A stretch of DNA of 64,000 nt from Cryptomeria japonica (taxonomy: Eukaryota; Streptophyta; Pinopsida; Cupressales; Cupressaceae), in the NCBI RefSeq assembly GCF_030272615.1, contig NC_081406.1, positions 400,784,939-400,848,938 on the forward strand, written 5' to 3'. Both the position numbers and the translations under genes were made by a program. The notes beneath the pieces were generated by a model. The model was not told the origin of the DNA and did no database searches. It was given only the letters and a program-made list of their open reading frames with translations. Positions 11,640 through 22,472 of this stretch are shown one piece after another. Each line of letters starts with the position of its first letter. Position 1 is the first letter of the stretch.

Positions 11640-14600
11640 TGACTGATTCTGATGATGAACCGACACAAGATTCAACTAGTGGATCCGACAATGGAAATAA
11701 TGGGTATTTTTGGCTATCAAGGAAGATGATCTGGTACCTGAAGAGAAGCGCTGTGAACTAAAATTGAAGAAAAGGATGAATGGGTAATTAACAGTGGATT
11801 TTCACATCATATGACTGCAGATAAAAGGAAGTTCTTATCTATGCAAGAATTTGATGGTGGTCTGGTTAGATTTGGAGATGACAAAGCATGCATGATCAAA
11901 TGAAGAGGAACAATATCATTAGATGGTAAGCATAACACTGATAATGTTTATTATGTTGAAGGTTTAAGGTATAATAATTGAGTGGATAGTTGGTGGATAA
12001 GGGATTTTCGTTACAGTTCAAGGATGGAAAATGCAAAATTATCAACAGATCTAGATTGGAGATTGCAATCGGTGCACAAACTAAAGGTAATATCTTTCAT
12101 TTGAACTTCGGTGAGAAGACATGTTTGATTGCACAAATTGATGAGAGGTGGCTATGGAATAAAAGGTTGTGTCATGTGAATTCCGTTTGCATTGTGAAGA
12201 TTAGTTCTACTAAGGCAGTTAGAGATATACCTAATATTGTAAAGCCCTATAATTTGGTATGTAAGGAATGTCCAATGGGAAAGCAAGTCAGAAATTCTTT
12301 TAAGAGTATACAAGACAAACCTAATGATGTTCTTGATCTTATTCATACTGATTTGTGTATTACTGCTAGAATCAAAAAATTTCAGGGTGATAGATATTTC
12401 ATGCTAATCATTGATGACTATTAAAGAATGATGTGGGTTACTTTTCTAAGGGAGAAGTTTGAAGAATTTAAAAAGTTTAAAATTTTTAAAGCTAAAGTTG
12501 AGACAAAGAAAGGATTGAAGATTAAATGAGGGTGGAGAATTCACATCTGGTGAATTTAACAACCATTGTGAGAAAAATGGGATAAGGAGACAGTTGTCTG
12601 CACCCCAAACACCTCAATAGAATGGAGTTGTGGAAACGAAGAACAAAACTATCTTGGATGTAGCTAGAACTATGATGATGGAAGCTAATCTACCTCATGT
12701 CTACTATAGAGAAGCTATAAGCACAGTGGTATATACATTCAATAGAGTTTATATCAAAGGAGACACCGGTAAGACACCTTATGAGTTATGGTTTAGTCAT
12801 ACACTGATAGTTAAGTATTTCATAATCTTTGGTAGTAAATGTTATATCAAAAGATATAATTCCATTGGAAAGTTTGATCCTAGATGTGATGAAGGAATAT
12901 TTATTGGTTATTTTAATGAAAGCAAAGCTTATAGATGTTATAACAAAAGATTGAATAAAATTATGGTGAGCACAAATGTCAAAGTGGATGAGAAGAACAT
13001 AAAACAAATCAAAACTTATGAGAGAGAACCAACTGTGGAAATGATCATAACGAAACCGATAACACCTATACCAAAACAAAATGTTGCTCCAGTTACTCCG
13101 ACAGTATCAAAAAATTTAACAGTGACTGAAGATCAGGACAAAGGAACAAAAAATCAGAAGACTCCTAGGTATGTAAGGTTGAATCATTCAGAAGATCAGA
13201 TCATTGGAGACAAAAAAAGAGAGTGATGACAAGAAGAATGTTGGCAGCTGATGAGGTATGTTTTATTTCTCAAGTTGAACTAACATCAGTAATTGAAGCT
13301 TGTAAAGATGAAAGTTGGATGAAAGCTATGGAAGAAGAATTAGATCAGATAGAAAAGAATAACACATGGACTTTAGTTCCCCGGCCTAAAATAAGAATGT
13401 TATTGGAACTAAATGGGTTTTTAGGAATAAATTGAATGAGGATGGATAAGATGTAAGGAATAAAGCTAGATTGGTTTGTAAAGGATATTCTCAAAAGGAA
13501 GGAATTGATTATGGTGAAACCTTTGCACTGGTAGCTAGGATTGAAGCTGTGAGATTATTTCTTGCTTATGCTGCACATAAGAACTACAAGGTTTATTAGA
13601 TGGATGTTAAGTGTGCATTTCTAAATGGATATCTTGAAGAGGAAGTTTATATTGAGCAACCTGATGGATTTTCACTTTCAGATGACAAAAACATGGTTTG
13701 CAAGTTAAAGAAAGATTTATATGGATTGAAACAAGCCCCTAGAGCTTGGTATGCAAGGTTGGATAAATATATTTTGAAGCTTGATTTCACTAAAGGTAAT
13801 GCTGACAATAATTTATATTATAAGATAACTGATGATGCCATATTGATTATTGAGGTCTTTGTTGATGATATTATATTTGGAGGTGAAGATAAGTTGTGTA
13901 TGGAATTCCCTAACAATATGAAGAATGAATTTGAGATGTCTATGATTGGGGAGATGATTTTTTTTTTAGGTTTGCAGATTACTCAAACTGACAAAGGTAT
14001 TTTCATCTGTCAAACTAAGTATGCTAGAGAGCTGTTGAAGAAATTTGGATTGGAAAATTATAAACCGATTAGCACTCTGATGGTTACAAGTGATAAATTT
14101 ATAAAAAATGATGCATCTACACTGGTAAATCCTACAAGTTAAGGTCTATGATTGGTGATTTGTTATATCTGACTCAGACTAGATTGGATATAATGAATGT
14201 AGTTTATATTATATCAAGATATTAGAGTGATCCTAGAGAAAATCATGAGAGTGCGGTGAAAAGGATTTTCAGGTATTTGCAGGGAACAACTAAATATGGT
14301 TTGTGGTATCCTAAAAATGATGACTTTACATTATGTGCATATACAAATATAGATTGGGCTGGAGATGTTGATGACCAGAAGAGCACATCCAGTGGAGCTT
14401 TCTTTCTTGGAAAGAAACTTGTTTCATGGATCAACAAAAAGAAGTCATACTTCCTTATCTACTGCTAAAGCTGAGTATGTTGTTGTTGCTACTAATTGTA
14501 CTCAAGTTCTATGGATGAAGAAAATGTTGAAGGATATAAATGTGGATTGTAATGAACTAGTAGTTATTCACTGTGATAACTCTACTACTATTGATATATC

Positions 14601-14808
14601 AAAGAATTTAGTATTTCATTCTAAAATAAAGCACATATCTATCAAGTATAACTTTTTAAAGGAGAAGGTAGAAGAAAATGAAGTCAAACTGGTTTATGTG
14701 AACACTAAAGAGAATATCGCAAACATATTCACTAAACCTTTTCCTAAAGAATCATTTGAGTACTTCAGAGACAGATTGGGGGTTTTTGCCCCTCTAGTAG
14801 AGACTTGA
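11640..14808 (+). pseudogene. RLC-1 pol: protease, integrase, RT, RNase H (broken)
   Basis: Copia order is preserved. The protease site reads INSGFSHHM near 11785, with the catalytic Asp changed to Asn. Integrase runs from the zinc-binding region (RLCHVN to KECPMGK, 11990-12300) to the core, where the DRGGEF motif is damaged near 12530 and NGVVE follows a TAG at 12618. Reverse transcriptase (13223-14140) holds NNTWTLVPRPK, MDVKCAFLNG, LYGLKQAPRAWY and an intact FVDDIIFGG. RNase H (14256-14808) holds IDWAGDVDD and the terminal IFTKPFPKESFEYFRDRLG. Stops include TAA 12422, TAA 13447 and TAG 13597, plus frameshifts near 13400, 14140 and 14450. It encodes no active enzyme. Confidence 0.92.
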
Positions 14809-14856
14809 GTGATGCTAATTGGCACCAATCTGGTATGCATTATCAGAGCTACTATT
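14809..14856 (+). other. RLC-1 3' untranslated region, left piece
   Basis: This short piece after the pol stop (TGA 14806-14808) ends with CTATT (14852-14856), the left TSD copy of the RLC-2 insertion. The untranslated region resumes at 56915. Confidence 0.85.
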
Positions 14857-15043
14857 TGTTAGATAGTTCAAATAACCGAAGGACAACTTAGAGGGGGGTG
14901 AATTAGTTGTCACCAAATTACTGAAACTTTAAGCATTTAAAACTTTATTACCAAAACACATAAAATCAATACTGGAATACATAAACCAACTATCGAAATA
15001 AAATATGTACCAATTAAGCACAACCAACAATTAGAGAATAGTT
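14857..15043 (-). repeat. RLC-2 3' LTR, first piece
   Basis: On the plus strand this is the reverse complement of the LTR end (TGTTAGATAGTTCAAATAACC). It stops at ACAATTAGAGAATAGTT (15027-15043), which is repeated at 51403, where the LTR continues. The LINE lies between. Confidence 0.92.
15027..15043. repeat. LINE TSD, left copy
   Basis: ACAATTAGAGAATAGTT, identical to 51403-51419. The uninterrupted target is seen in the other LTR of RLC-2 (around 55863-55879), where the same sequence continues directly into ACCATGCACATG. Confidence 0.95.
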
Positions 15044-15227
15044 TTTGATTAAGGGAAAACATGTTTTGATGGGCCCCTAAAAGCCATTACAACGTAAGAT
15101 CAAAAGATACCCATTAATGCACTAAAAAAAATCAAGAGACAATAAACATAGAAAAGATAGATGACTAGCAAACAAATGGCCAGGAACATAAAGACAACAA
15201 ATAGGACCAATAGAGAAAAATCCAAGG

Positions 15228-16122
15228 CTAGGTAAAGTTCTTAAGTAGCTCGGCAGCTTCCAGCTCCAGTTGCTCCATTTTCTCAACAGTCTGCTTCATT
15301 TTCTCAACAGTCTGCTTAATTTCCTCAATCTCCCTACTTTGGCTTTTCTTTTTTCTAGTGCTCGCGTGAGTTCTTCTTCCATGACTGGTCTGTTTATCTT
15401 CAGGGGTGTCTTCCTTCACCTCAATGATGTCCCCCGAGGCCTTTTCCCCTTGATCACTATCAAGCTTGCTGGTAAGAACCTTCATGCTTGTAGAGGCGAC
15501 CTTTAAGATATTATGTCTCTACTCCCCAATCTTCTTGAGTGTATTCTCAACCCCTTCCAACCTTTTTTCAGTAGCCTTATCTCTGTTCTCCAGGATTTGG
15601 AAGTTATTATGTTGGGCATTAATGATCTCTCCTGCATTACTGATTCTTTGGTAAGTTCACTTAAACAATCAGGGAGGGAGCTAAATTTACCAGTGCTAAT
15701 AGCTTCTAAAGTCTCAATTTTGTTGGATTCCTGGGTTTTCTTAGATTTTATGCTTGTTATTTCCTTCTGAACCTAGAGGAAAACCTTGTTGAATCTATCT
15801 ATGTCATTCTTGAAACAAAGGTCAATATCCAGATGGGAGCCATCCTAGGTCTTGTCTCCCGCGGGATGCAAATTCGCCTTAAAACCCACCTTCTTCAAAT
15901 ATGCACTCTTAGCTTCCTTCATGGAGGTGTCCTCCCCATCTAGGCCCTTATCCTTAGAACTAGTTGAGAAGGGCGAATAGTTCTTAGCTCCCACATCCTC
16001 ATTTCTCAGATTTTTCCTTTATACTTCTGGCTAGAGAGGATTTGGACCTCCTCACTGTCAAAGTCCATATAATCTCCAGTCTTATCTTCCTCCTCATACC
16101 AGCTTTCATCATCCTCCCCCTT
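15228..16122 (-). pseudogene. Decayed C-terminal continuation of the LINE downstream ORF
   Basis: Past the stop of the 318-codon ORF the same strand shows an acidic patch (ESWYEEEDKTGDYMDFDSEE, near 16030-16090). Further on is an 85-codon frame (15228-15485) whose end repeats EKMKQTVEKMEQ and IKQTVEKM, a heptad pattern typical of a coiled coil. Frames change in between, so the tail is broken. I infer it once formed one protein with 16123-17079: a globular domain, an acidic/basic linker and a coiled-coil end. Confidence 0.4.
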
Positions 16123-17079
16123 CTACTTCCTTCTGGCCAACCCTTTACTTTGATCCTCTTGCCCTCTTTTTGTTCTTCGCTTGCTTGACCCAATGATATA
16201 GGGGTCTTCCTCAACATCAGCGTCAGTGTTGTAACCTTCACCGTCATCATCATCATCTGAGTCTTCCAATTCCTTGTTCGACTTAGAAACCTCTACAATG
16301 TTCAGATGAACCATGGTTTTCTTGATGTGATTGTACAAAATCACCATCAGACCCTCATGCATAGCAAGATTGGTTATGGGGTTGGAGATAGCATCCTTTA
16401 TCCTAGTATTTAGGGCACAAAACAAATAATATGGGATGGAAATTTTCTCCTTATACCAGAAATGGTTGAGAATAACAAAATGATAATTGTAAACTCTAGT
16501 AAATCTCCCATCTAAAGTGATAAATTCCATAATAGAAAACAAAACCCATCGCCATATCAACTTAATTACCTTAGGGGAGTAGTAAGTGTGACTTCCCTTC
16601 ACCAGCCTGGCTTTCTCCTCCTTGTCCTTAGGGAATTTCTTCACTGTAGCATCTGACAACTTCCTATCCCTATAGAACTTGATACCGTCCATTGGTAGAC
16701 TCATAGCCTCAGTGATCATGGTCTTATTCACCCTGACCTTCCTACCGCCAATGGTCAAGGTGCCCTTATTCCATCCCTTTTTAAAAATCCTTGTAATTTT
16801 TGGTCGTTTCTCTTGCATTCTCTCCAAAAAATCAGTCATTTTATCTGCTTGCAGCATAGCCCAGACCCAAGGATGGTCCAAGCTTTTATCAATTTTGGTT
16901 GCTTTTGTTCTCTTATGATTTCCTCCCATTTTCTTATCGATTTCTGTCAACTGTGATTTCCTGCAAATACCACTCTTCATTGTGGACTTTCTAATTAGCA
17001 GGGAAGAAACCACAAGAAGCCAATAGATATTTCTAATGCTTCCGCTCCAAAAGGAAAAAGGCACCCACAAAGCATCCAA
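16123..17079 (-). CDS. 318-codon ORF downstream of LINE RNase H
   Basis: This is the longest unbroken non-pol frame in the window and lies inside the LINE's TSDs, on the LINE strand, just after RNase H. The more natural start is the later Met at MGGNHKRTK, since the first 50 residues look like out-of-frame LINE sequence. The core has GRKVRVNKTMITEAMSLP, then VIKLIWRWVLFSIMEFIT, LDGRFTRVYNYHFVILNHF and NLAMHEGLMVILYNH. It ends in an acidic run (ELEDSDDDDDGEGY) and a basic patch (SSKRRTKRGQED). The ITEAxSLPxDG phrase recalls the plant-mobile-domain pattern. No membrane segment is evident. Function unknown; possibly a gag-like or nucleic-acid-binding accessory protein. A tail beyond the stop is decayed. 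Confidence 0.5.
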   Translation of the reverse strand: MDALWVPFSFWSGSIRNIYWLLVVSSLLIRKSTMKSGICRKSQLTEIDKKMGGNHKRTKATKIDKSLDHPWVWAMLQADKMTDFLERMQEKRPKITRIFKKGWNKGTLTIGGRKVRVNKTMITEAMSLPMDGIKFYRDRKLSDATVKKFPKDKEEKARLVKGSHTYYSPKVIKLIWRWVLFSIMEFITLDGRFTRVYNYHFVILNHFWYKEKISIPYYLFCALNTRIKDAISNPITNLAMHEGLMVILYNHIKKTMVHLNIVEVSKSNKELEDSDDDDDGEGYNTDADVEEDPYIIGSSKRRTKRGQEDQSKGLARRK

Positions 17080-17289
17080 GGTGATCCAACAATTATTAAT
17101 GTACCTCCTTCTCGGCTACATATAAAACCGTTTCATGATGCCACGACCTCCCCTATCATCTCAAGAAATGATTTCAAATTCGGCCTTGCTTACCATGATA
17201 TCTTTCATAATTTAAGATGTCACATACCACTCAAGGGAGCTCCCCCTCGCTATTCCAAATCTTGATTTGTCTACTCTGTATTGCCTCAT

Positions 17290-17760
17290 TGATGACCCAT
17301 TCAACACTCATGTTGGCCTCTTTGTAATCATGAGAAATTTAGCACTGATTGAACCCCTCAAGCATCTCCCTGGCCGAATCAATGATATTTTTAATCATCC
17401 ATGAGGGTTGGTTTTTACCAAGGAGGCAATTGATAATGTTTTTAGAATCCCCCTCCAATCATAACAATTTGAATCCTAGATTATGTGCTAATTTGATAGC
17501 TTGGAGAGCACCCATAGCTTCAGCTAGATGATTAGTTTGGTTCCACAAGGGAAAGGCCACCACCCCAATGCAAAAGCTAGCACCATTCCGGATAACTCCA
17601 CCATAGCCAGCAATCCCTGGGTTCCCTTTAGCATCCCCATCGAAGTTAGCCTTAAACTAGTCATTAGGTGGAAAAGACCAGTTGCACATACTTCTTTTGA
17701 GTTGGTTGGTATTGATGTCCATGTAGGCTGGTATGTTCTAGCTTTTGAGAACATCAAAAT
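17290..17760 (-). pseudogene. LINE RNase H domain
   Basis: RNase H degrades RNA in RNA:DNA hybrids and is the last domain of ORF2 in many plant L1 elements. On the minus strand, around 17690-17570, the motif NFDGDAKGNPGIAGYGG gives the first catalytic Asp and the Gly-rich strand. NHLAEAMGALQAIKLA (near 17540-17490) carries the Glu/Ala helix. Next come WLEGDSKNIINCLLG with the Asp, and lastly SHDYKEANMSVEWVINEA, where the usual catalytic His region is changed. Frames shift at least once, so it is not functional as it stands. Confidence 0.85.
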
Positions 17761-18019
17761 CCTCCTTACTATTGCAGTAATGATCTCCCTTAGCCATCAC
17801 ATTCTCAACAAAATTATATTTTATCTTGGCCCAAACTACCTCAGAGGGGTTAATATCATTCTTGAAGATTTCATTTTTCCTCTCTTTCGAGATACCCCAA
17901 AGGATACATGCAAAGGAAAACTTCCATAAATTTCTTATGGTTGGATTGTTTGTATTGCAGTAGCAACTCCTGAAACAATCTTGAATCTCCTTTGGGAACA
18001 CCCAATTCAAACCCCAATG

Positions 18020-18690
18020 CTAAAAAAACATAGCCCAGATAGGTTGGACATAAGGACAGTGTATAAAAAATTGGTTCATGGATTCCTCATCATTGAGACA
18101 AAGATAACATTTGTTGGGGATGTAGAAACCCCTCTTTCTCAAGTTATATGTGGTTAGTATCTTATTTTGCAAAAGAATCCATAAAAAAATATTAATTTTA
18201 GGGGTCAAACCTGGATGCCAGGCCTTAGCCTAACATGGGCTAGGGTCTTGAGACTAAGCCAACATAAGGACAATAGACGCCACAAAATAAATCCCTAAAG
18301 AGGTACCACTCCACACCATGTGGTCCTCCCTTCTAGGATTTAAAATTGCATGGTTGATCACTAAGTTTACCTACTTTAGGTTGGGATCAATAGAGCTAAG
18401 GTCCACCCACTTTTGATCTCTCCAGTAGTCAGCAACTTTAACTCCAAACTTCTCCTTGCATGTTTGGATGATCCCTTGAGAAACACAATTATTATTGAGA
18501 GGAGTTGCTCCTCCAATCCAGGCATCATCCTAGAAATCCACCTTTCTGCCATTACCTATGGCCCAAACTTTGCCTACACTTACAATACCTTTAGCATGGA
18601 TAACAATGTTCCAAATAGTAGAGCCATTCGTTATCTGATCAGAGGCAAGGAAATATTCCATGGTAGGGACCACACATAAGTATTTAACCT
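18020..18690 (-). pseudogene. LINE reverse-transcriptase zinc-binding segment
   Basis: The frame at 18020-18208 reads KINIFLWILLQNKILT, then CYLCLNDEESMNQFFIHC, the CxxC...HxxC pattern of the zf-RVT region that follows reverse transcriptase in plant L1 elements. It probably helps bind the template RNA. The piece between 18210 and 18690 is connected but broken by stops. Downstream (17738-18010) a further open stretch, FACILWGISKERKNEIF, links to RNase H. Confidence 0.8.
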
Positions 18691-20400
18691 TCTAGATATC
18701 ATTCCACTCTCCATTTCCCTGATAGATTCTCCAGATTTGTTTGTCCAGAAGGGTCTTGTTTAGGGTTCTAATATTTCTTAATCCCAGACCCCCCACCTTT
18801 CTGGGTTTGTAGACATTCTCCCAGGCAATGAGGGAAAATCTCTTCTTCTCCTCAACCCCGCACCAAAGGAAAGGTTTATGAATTTTCTCAATAAAATCTA
18901 TAAATTTTCCAGGAATTTTGAATAGGCTTAAAGCATAAACCGGAAGACTCTGGAGAGAAGATTTTAAAACCTGGATTTTACCAGCTTGACTAAGAAGGGT
19001 CCCTTTCCAACCAGCCAGCTTCTTACTGAATCTATCAACAAGACTGTTCCAAAACAAATTCATAGGTTTCATGCCCAAAGGAAGACCCAGGTAAATAGAT
19101 GGGGGTTTTCCAATTTGGAAACCAAGGATCCAGGCCATCCTATTTTGCCTATCCTTCGGGGTGTTGAAGAAGAAACCAGAGATTTTCTCCCAATTAATCA
19201 TTTGACCTCAAGTAGAACTATAAATTTTGAGAAGGTTCTTCAAATTGGAAGCTTATTTGATAATGAAGTGCCCATTAAGATGGTATCATCAACAAATTTT
19301 TGGTGGGAATAGGCTTTGAAATTAGAAGAGGGACAAACTTCCAGTAGAAGACCCTATAAATTTTGAGAAGGTTCTTCAAATTGGAAGCTTATTTGATAAT
19401 GAAGTGCCCATTAAGATGGTATCATCAACAAATTGTTGGTGGGAATAGGCTTTGAAATTAGAAGAGGGACAAACTCCCAGTAGAAGACCCTGAGAAACAA
19501 ATTTTCTAATAAATCTACCCAAACATTCAGCCAGAATAATGAAGAGAATAGGGGAGATACGATCCCCGTGCCTGATACCCCTAGAAGTTTTAAAGAAGGG
19601 GAAGGCACACCATTCACAATGATAGAGAAATAATGAGTCGATATAAGTTGGTCAATCAACTGAATAAACCTATCAAAGAAGCGAAAAGCACCAAGCACCT
19701 TACCAAAGAATCCCTAGTCCACACGATCATAGGCTTTAGACAAGTCCAACTTCATCAGGAAGCCTTGTTTCTTCGATTCCATCAGCGAGTGTATGTTTTC
19801 ATGAATAGTAATTATAGAGTCAACGATTTTTCCATGAGGAATGAAGCCACTCTATTGGGGCGATATTATAGATGGGAGAATCATTAGCAGTCTACCAGTA
19901 ACCACCTTCGAGATAATTTTATAGAAAGAATTGCATAAGCTTATCGGATGAAACTGATGCATGGAATCAGCCCCAGGACATTTGGGAATCAAAACCAGAA
20001 AAGTAGCATTGAGTTCCTTTAAGATAATCCTAGCCCCCAAAAATTCTTGCACTTCTTTAACCACATCACATTTGAGAATGTTCCAAAAGGCTTGAAAGAA
20101 GAACAACGGGAACCCATCCGAACCTAGGGCTTTATTGCCATCAAAAGAGAAAACCGCTTTATTAACTTCCTCCTCAAAGGGAATGGCCACCAAAGCCTTA
20201 TTCTAAACATCATTAATGATGGAAGGAATTGTCTCTAAGAGTACCCTCTGAGAAAGATCATCCAAACCACAATCCACTAAAAGAAGAGATTTGAAAAAAT
20301 TCCTGGCTTCATTCCCAATCTCATCATCCTTCCTTATTTCAATTCCACTAATTCTCAACTTTGAGATCCTATTAGCAGCCTTATGTTTCATAGAAGTCAT
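18690..20400 (-). pseudogene. LINE reverse transcriptase (broken)
   Basis: The N-terminal part at 20200-19850 reads KALGSDGFPLFFFQAFW and FLVLIPKCPGADSMHQFHP with PISLCNSFYKIISKV, the classic L1 palm motifs. DLSKAYDRVDW is seen near 19740. The catalytic motif survives as FVDDTILMG near 19400. The thumb region is the 169-codon open frame 18692-19201 (YLGLPLGMK, WKGTLLSQAGKIQVLKS, PFLWCGVEEKK). The enzyme would copy LINE RNA at a nicked target. A 136-bp tandem duplication across the catalytic motif, plus stops, inactivates it. Confidence 0.9.
19218..19489 (-). repeat. 136-bp tandem duplication in LINE RT
   Basis: Units 19218-19353 and 19354-19489 are almost identical and both begin CTATAAATTTTGAGAAGG. 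They contain the codons for the reverse transcriptase FVDD active site. 136 is not a multiple of three, so the duplication also shifts the frame. Confidence 0.93.
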
Positions 20401-21490
20401 ATGGAAGAACCTGGTATTTTTGTCCCCAACTTTAAGCCAAAGATATGTGGACTGCTATTTCCAAAATTATTCTTCTCTTCTGATAATCTTATGATACTTA
20501 ACAAGCACTTCATTATATCTGTTGTTTTGGATTTTATCCTCTATTTCCTTTAGCTCAAGCTGGGTTTTGGACATGGAAACAAAAAGATCCCCAAAAACTT
20601 ACTTATTTTATTTCTTTATATTATCTTTCACGTGCCTTAATTTTTTTTTCCATTATATACATGGTGGTACCTTTGACATCAATAGACCACCACTTCTTAA
20701 TGGCCTTCTCAAGGTTAGGATGGTCCAGCCGCATCCTTTCAAATCTAAACGAGAAGTTTCTTTTAACACTTATATTCTCTGCCATAAAAACCATAGGAAA
20801 GTGGTCAGAACCAATCTGAGAAATAGCCGAAAGGGAGCACAGATAATGGTTAAACCAATCATTATAAATAAGGGCCTTGTCAGGTCTGACTTGAATAAGA
20901 TCTTCCCCTACCCTACGGTTGGTCCAGGTAAACTTGGCACCTTGGAGATCAATATTATGCAGTCCCTAGTTATTAAAAAAGTTCAACAGATCCACTCTAC
21001 TTTCTAAATGATAGGGGACACCTCCAAACTTCTCTTTGTCATGGAGAGGGGTGTTGAAGTCCCCCATGACCATCCATGTTTCATCCTTAAAAAGAGACCG
21101 AATGGCCTCCATATTCTTCCAAAATTTACATCTACCAAGTCTATTATTAGGGGCATAAATATTGGTAGGAGCCATGAGGTACCATCCCCTGAATGATGAA
21201 ACCTATCAAAGGCCAAATTTCTATCCTTCTTAATAGGCACCCCAGTAACACGCCTTAGATTCCAGAAAATGGCAATGCTCCCAGAAGCACCATCTGAGCT
21301 ACCTCTTAAACTCTCCCATCCTTAAAAAGATTAATCTTCCCAACTTTCTCTTTAGTCATTTTAGTTTCTTGGATAAGAAAAATGTTCGTTTTATACTCTC
21401 TAACTAAATTTCTAAAAACATCCTATTTATGTGGACTATTCAATCCATGTATATTCCATGAAATAATTTTCAATTTATTTTTAGGGAACA
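20401..21490 (-). pseudogene. LINE AP-type endonuclease (broken)
   Basis: The endonuclease nicks target DNA to start LINE insertion. At 21480-21440 the minus strand reads KLKIISWNIHGLN, the N-terminal WN.RGLN motif. NIFLIQETKMTKE follows near 21360 with the catalytic QE.K. NIYAPN and ETWMVMGDFNTPLHDKEKFGG (GDFN motif) come at 21150-21030. WTNRRVGEDLI lies near 20920, and a SDHFPMVF motif near 20800. Stops and frame changes break the reading frame. All expected motifs are present, so the identification is firm. Confidence 0.88.
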
Positions 21491-22472
21491 TACCTCATGG
21501 ATGGTCATTTGAGTACCATCCGCAATATTATTGCTTGCCTCTTGATCTCTGATCTGGCTTGCTGGATTTCTTCCAGGAGGAGAGGGGATAAAACCTGTAT
21601 CAACTTTAGTCTGATTTATTGTCTTGACTGGAGTAGCTTGGGGGGAGGATTTTGACCCCTTTTTTCCATCTTTCTTTCATTCTGCTACTTCATTATTATG
21701 GCTATCTTCCTCTTGGATGTTTTGGGTGATTGTCTTTTACTTGACATCATGAACCTCAGTCCACTTAGCACTTATATTAAGAAGTGAGATCATTGGGGAC
21801 TGCTGGAAGGTAGATTTCACCATATCCACCGATTGTTGTGATTCTGACAACGAGATCCCTCTTAGGATCAAACACCTCTGGCCTTCCTCATAATCAGATC
21901 TAGGGCCATTTCCATTAGTGTTTTCTATAATTCAATTCAAATCTACTTCCTCATTGGTCTATAACACCACCTGTATTTCTCCATCTTCCAGGTTATCACT
22001 TTGTTGTCCCTCCTAAGTAGTGATTTTTTGTTCTCTCTTGTCTTTGCATGTTTGATCCTCTTTCCCTTCTTCAAGAATCTAGTTTTCTAGGTTTTCCACA
22101 TTAATGTTCAACTATTGCTTGAAGGTATCAAGGATGATAACACTCTGGGCTTCTTCTATCATTTTTTGTTTTCCAGCAATCTCTAGTTGCTTAGCAGGTT
22201 TTTTGCTCTCCATTGCATTGCCTTGTCTTTCTTCTCTTTCTCTTCGACAGCCTGTAGCTTGTAGAGGGTATTTTCTAGCAGTATGCCCCGATCTTTTTCA
22301 GTGAAAAGATGCGAAAGGGGACACTTTAATATTCCATAGGTTGGATCCACTTCCCCAATATGGAGTTAATCTCGATAGACAAGGGCATATTCGTGCCTTG
22401 CATAACTCCCACACAAATCCTAGCAAAGGTAAGTCTTCTTCTAGCTACTATGATAGGATCCATAGATAAGAG
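21491..22472 (-). pseudogene. LINE ORF1, C-terminal part
   Basis: On the minus strand from 22472 the frame reads SMDPIIVARRRLTFARIC, VGVMQGTNMPLSIEIN, then WIQPMEY followed by a degenerate zinc-knuckle region in which most Cys/His positions are lost. A long Gln/Ser/Asp-rich stretch with many stops leads to the endonuclease. ORF1 proteins of plant L1 elements bind RNA and act as chaperones. The break at 22472 is the RLC-3 insertion; the same protein continues at 30085 with the frame restored across the AAGAG target site. Confidence 0.82.

Noticed and set aside
15044-15070. Intact LINE poly(A) tail
   Set aside because: Only five T bases on the plus strand remain next to the TSD, so a tail cannot be claimed.
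16999-17079. First Met of the 318-codon ORF as the real start
   Set aside because: The residues before MGGNHKRTK look like an out-of-frame reading of the LINE spacer, so the inner Met is more likely.
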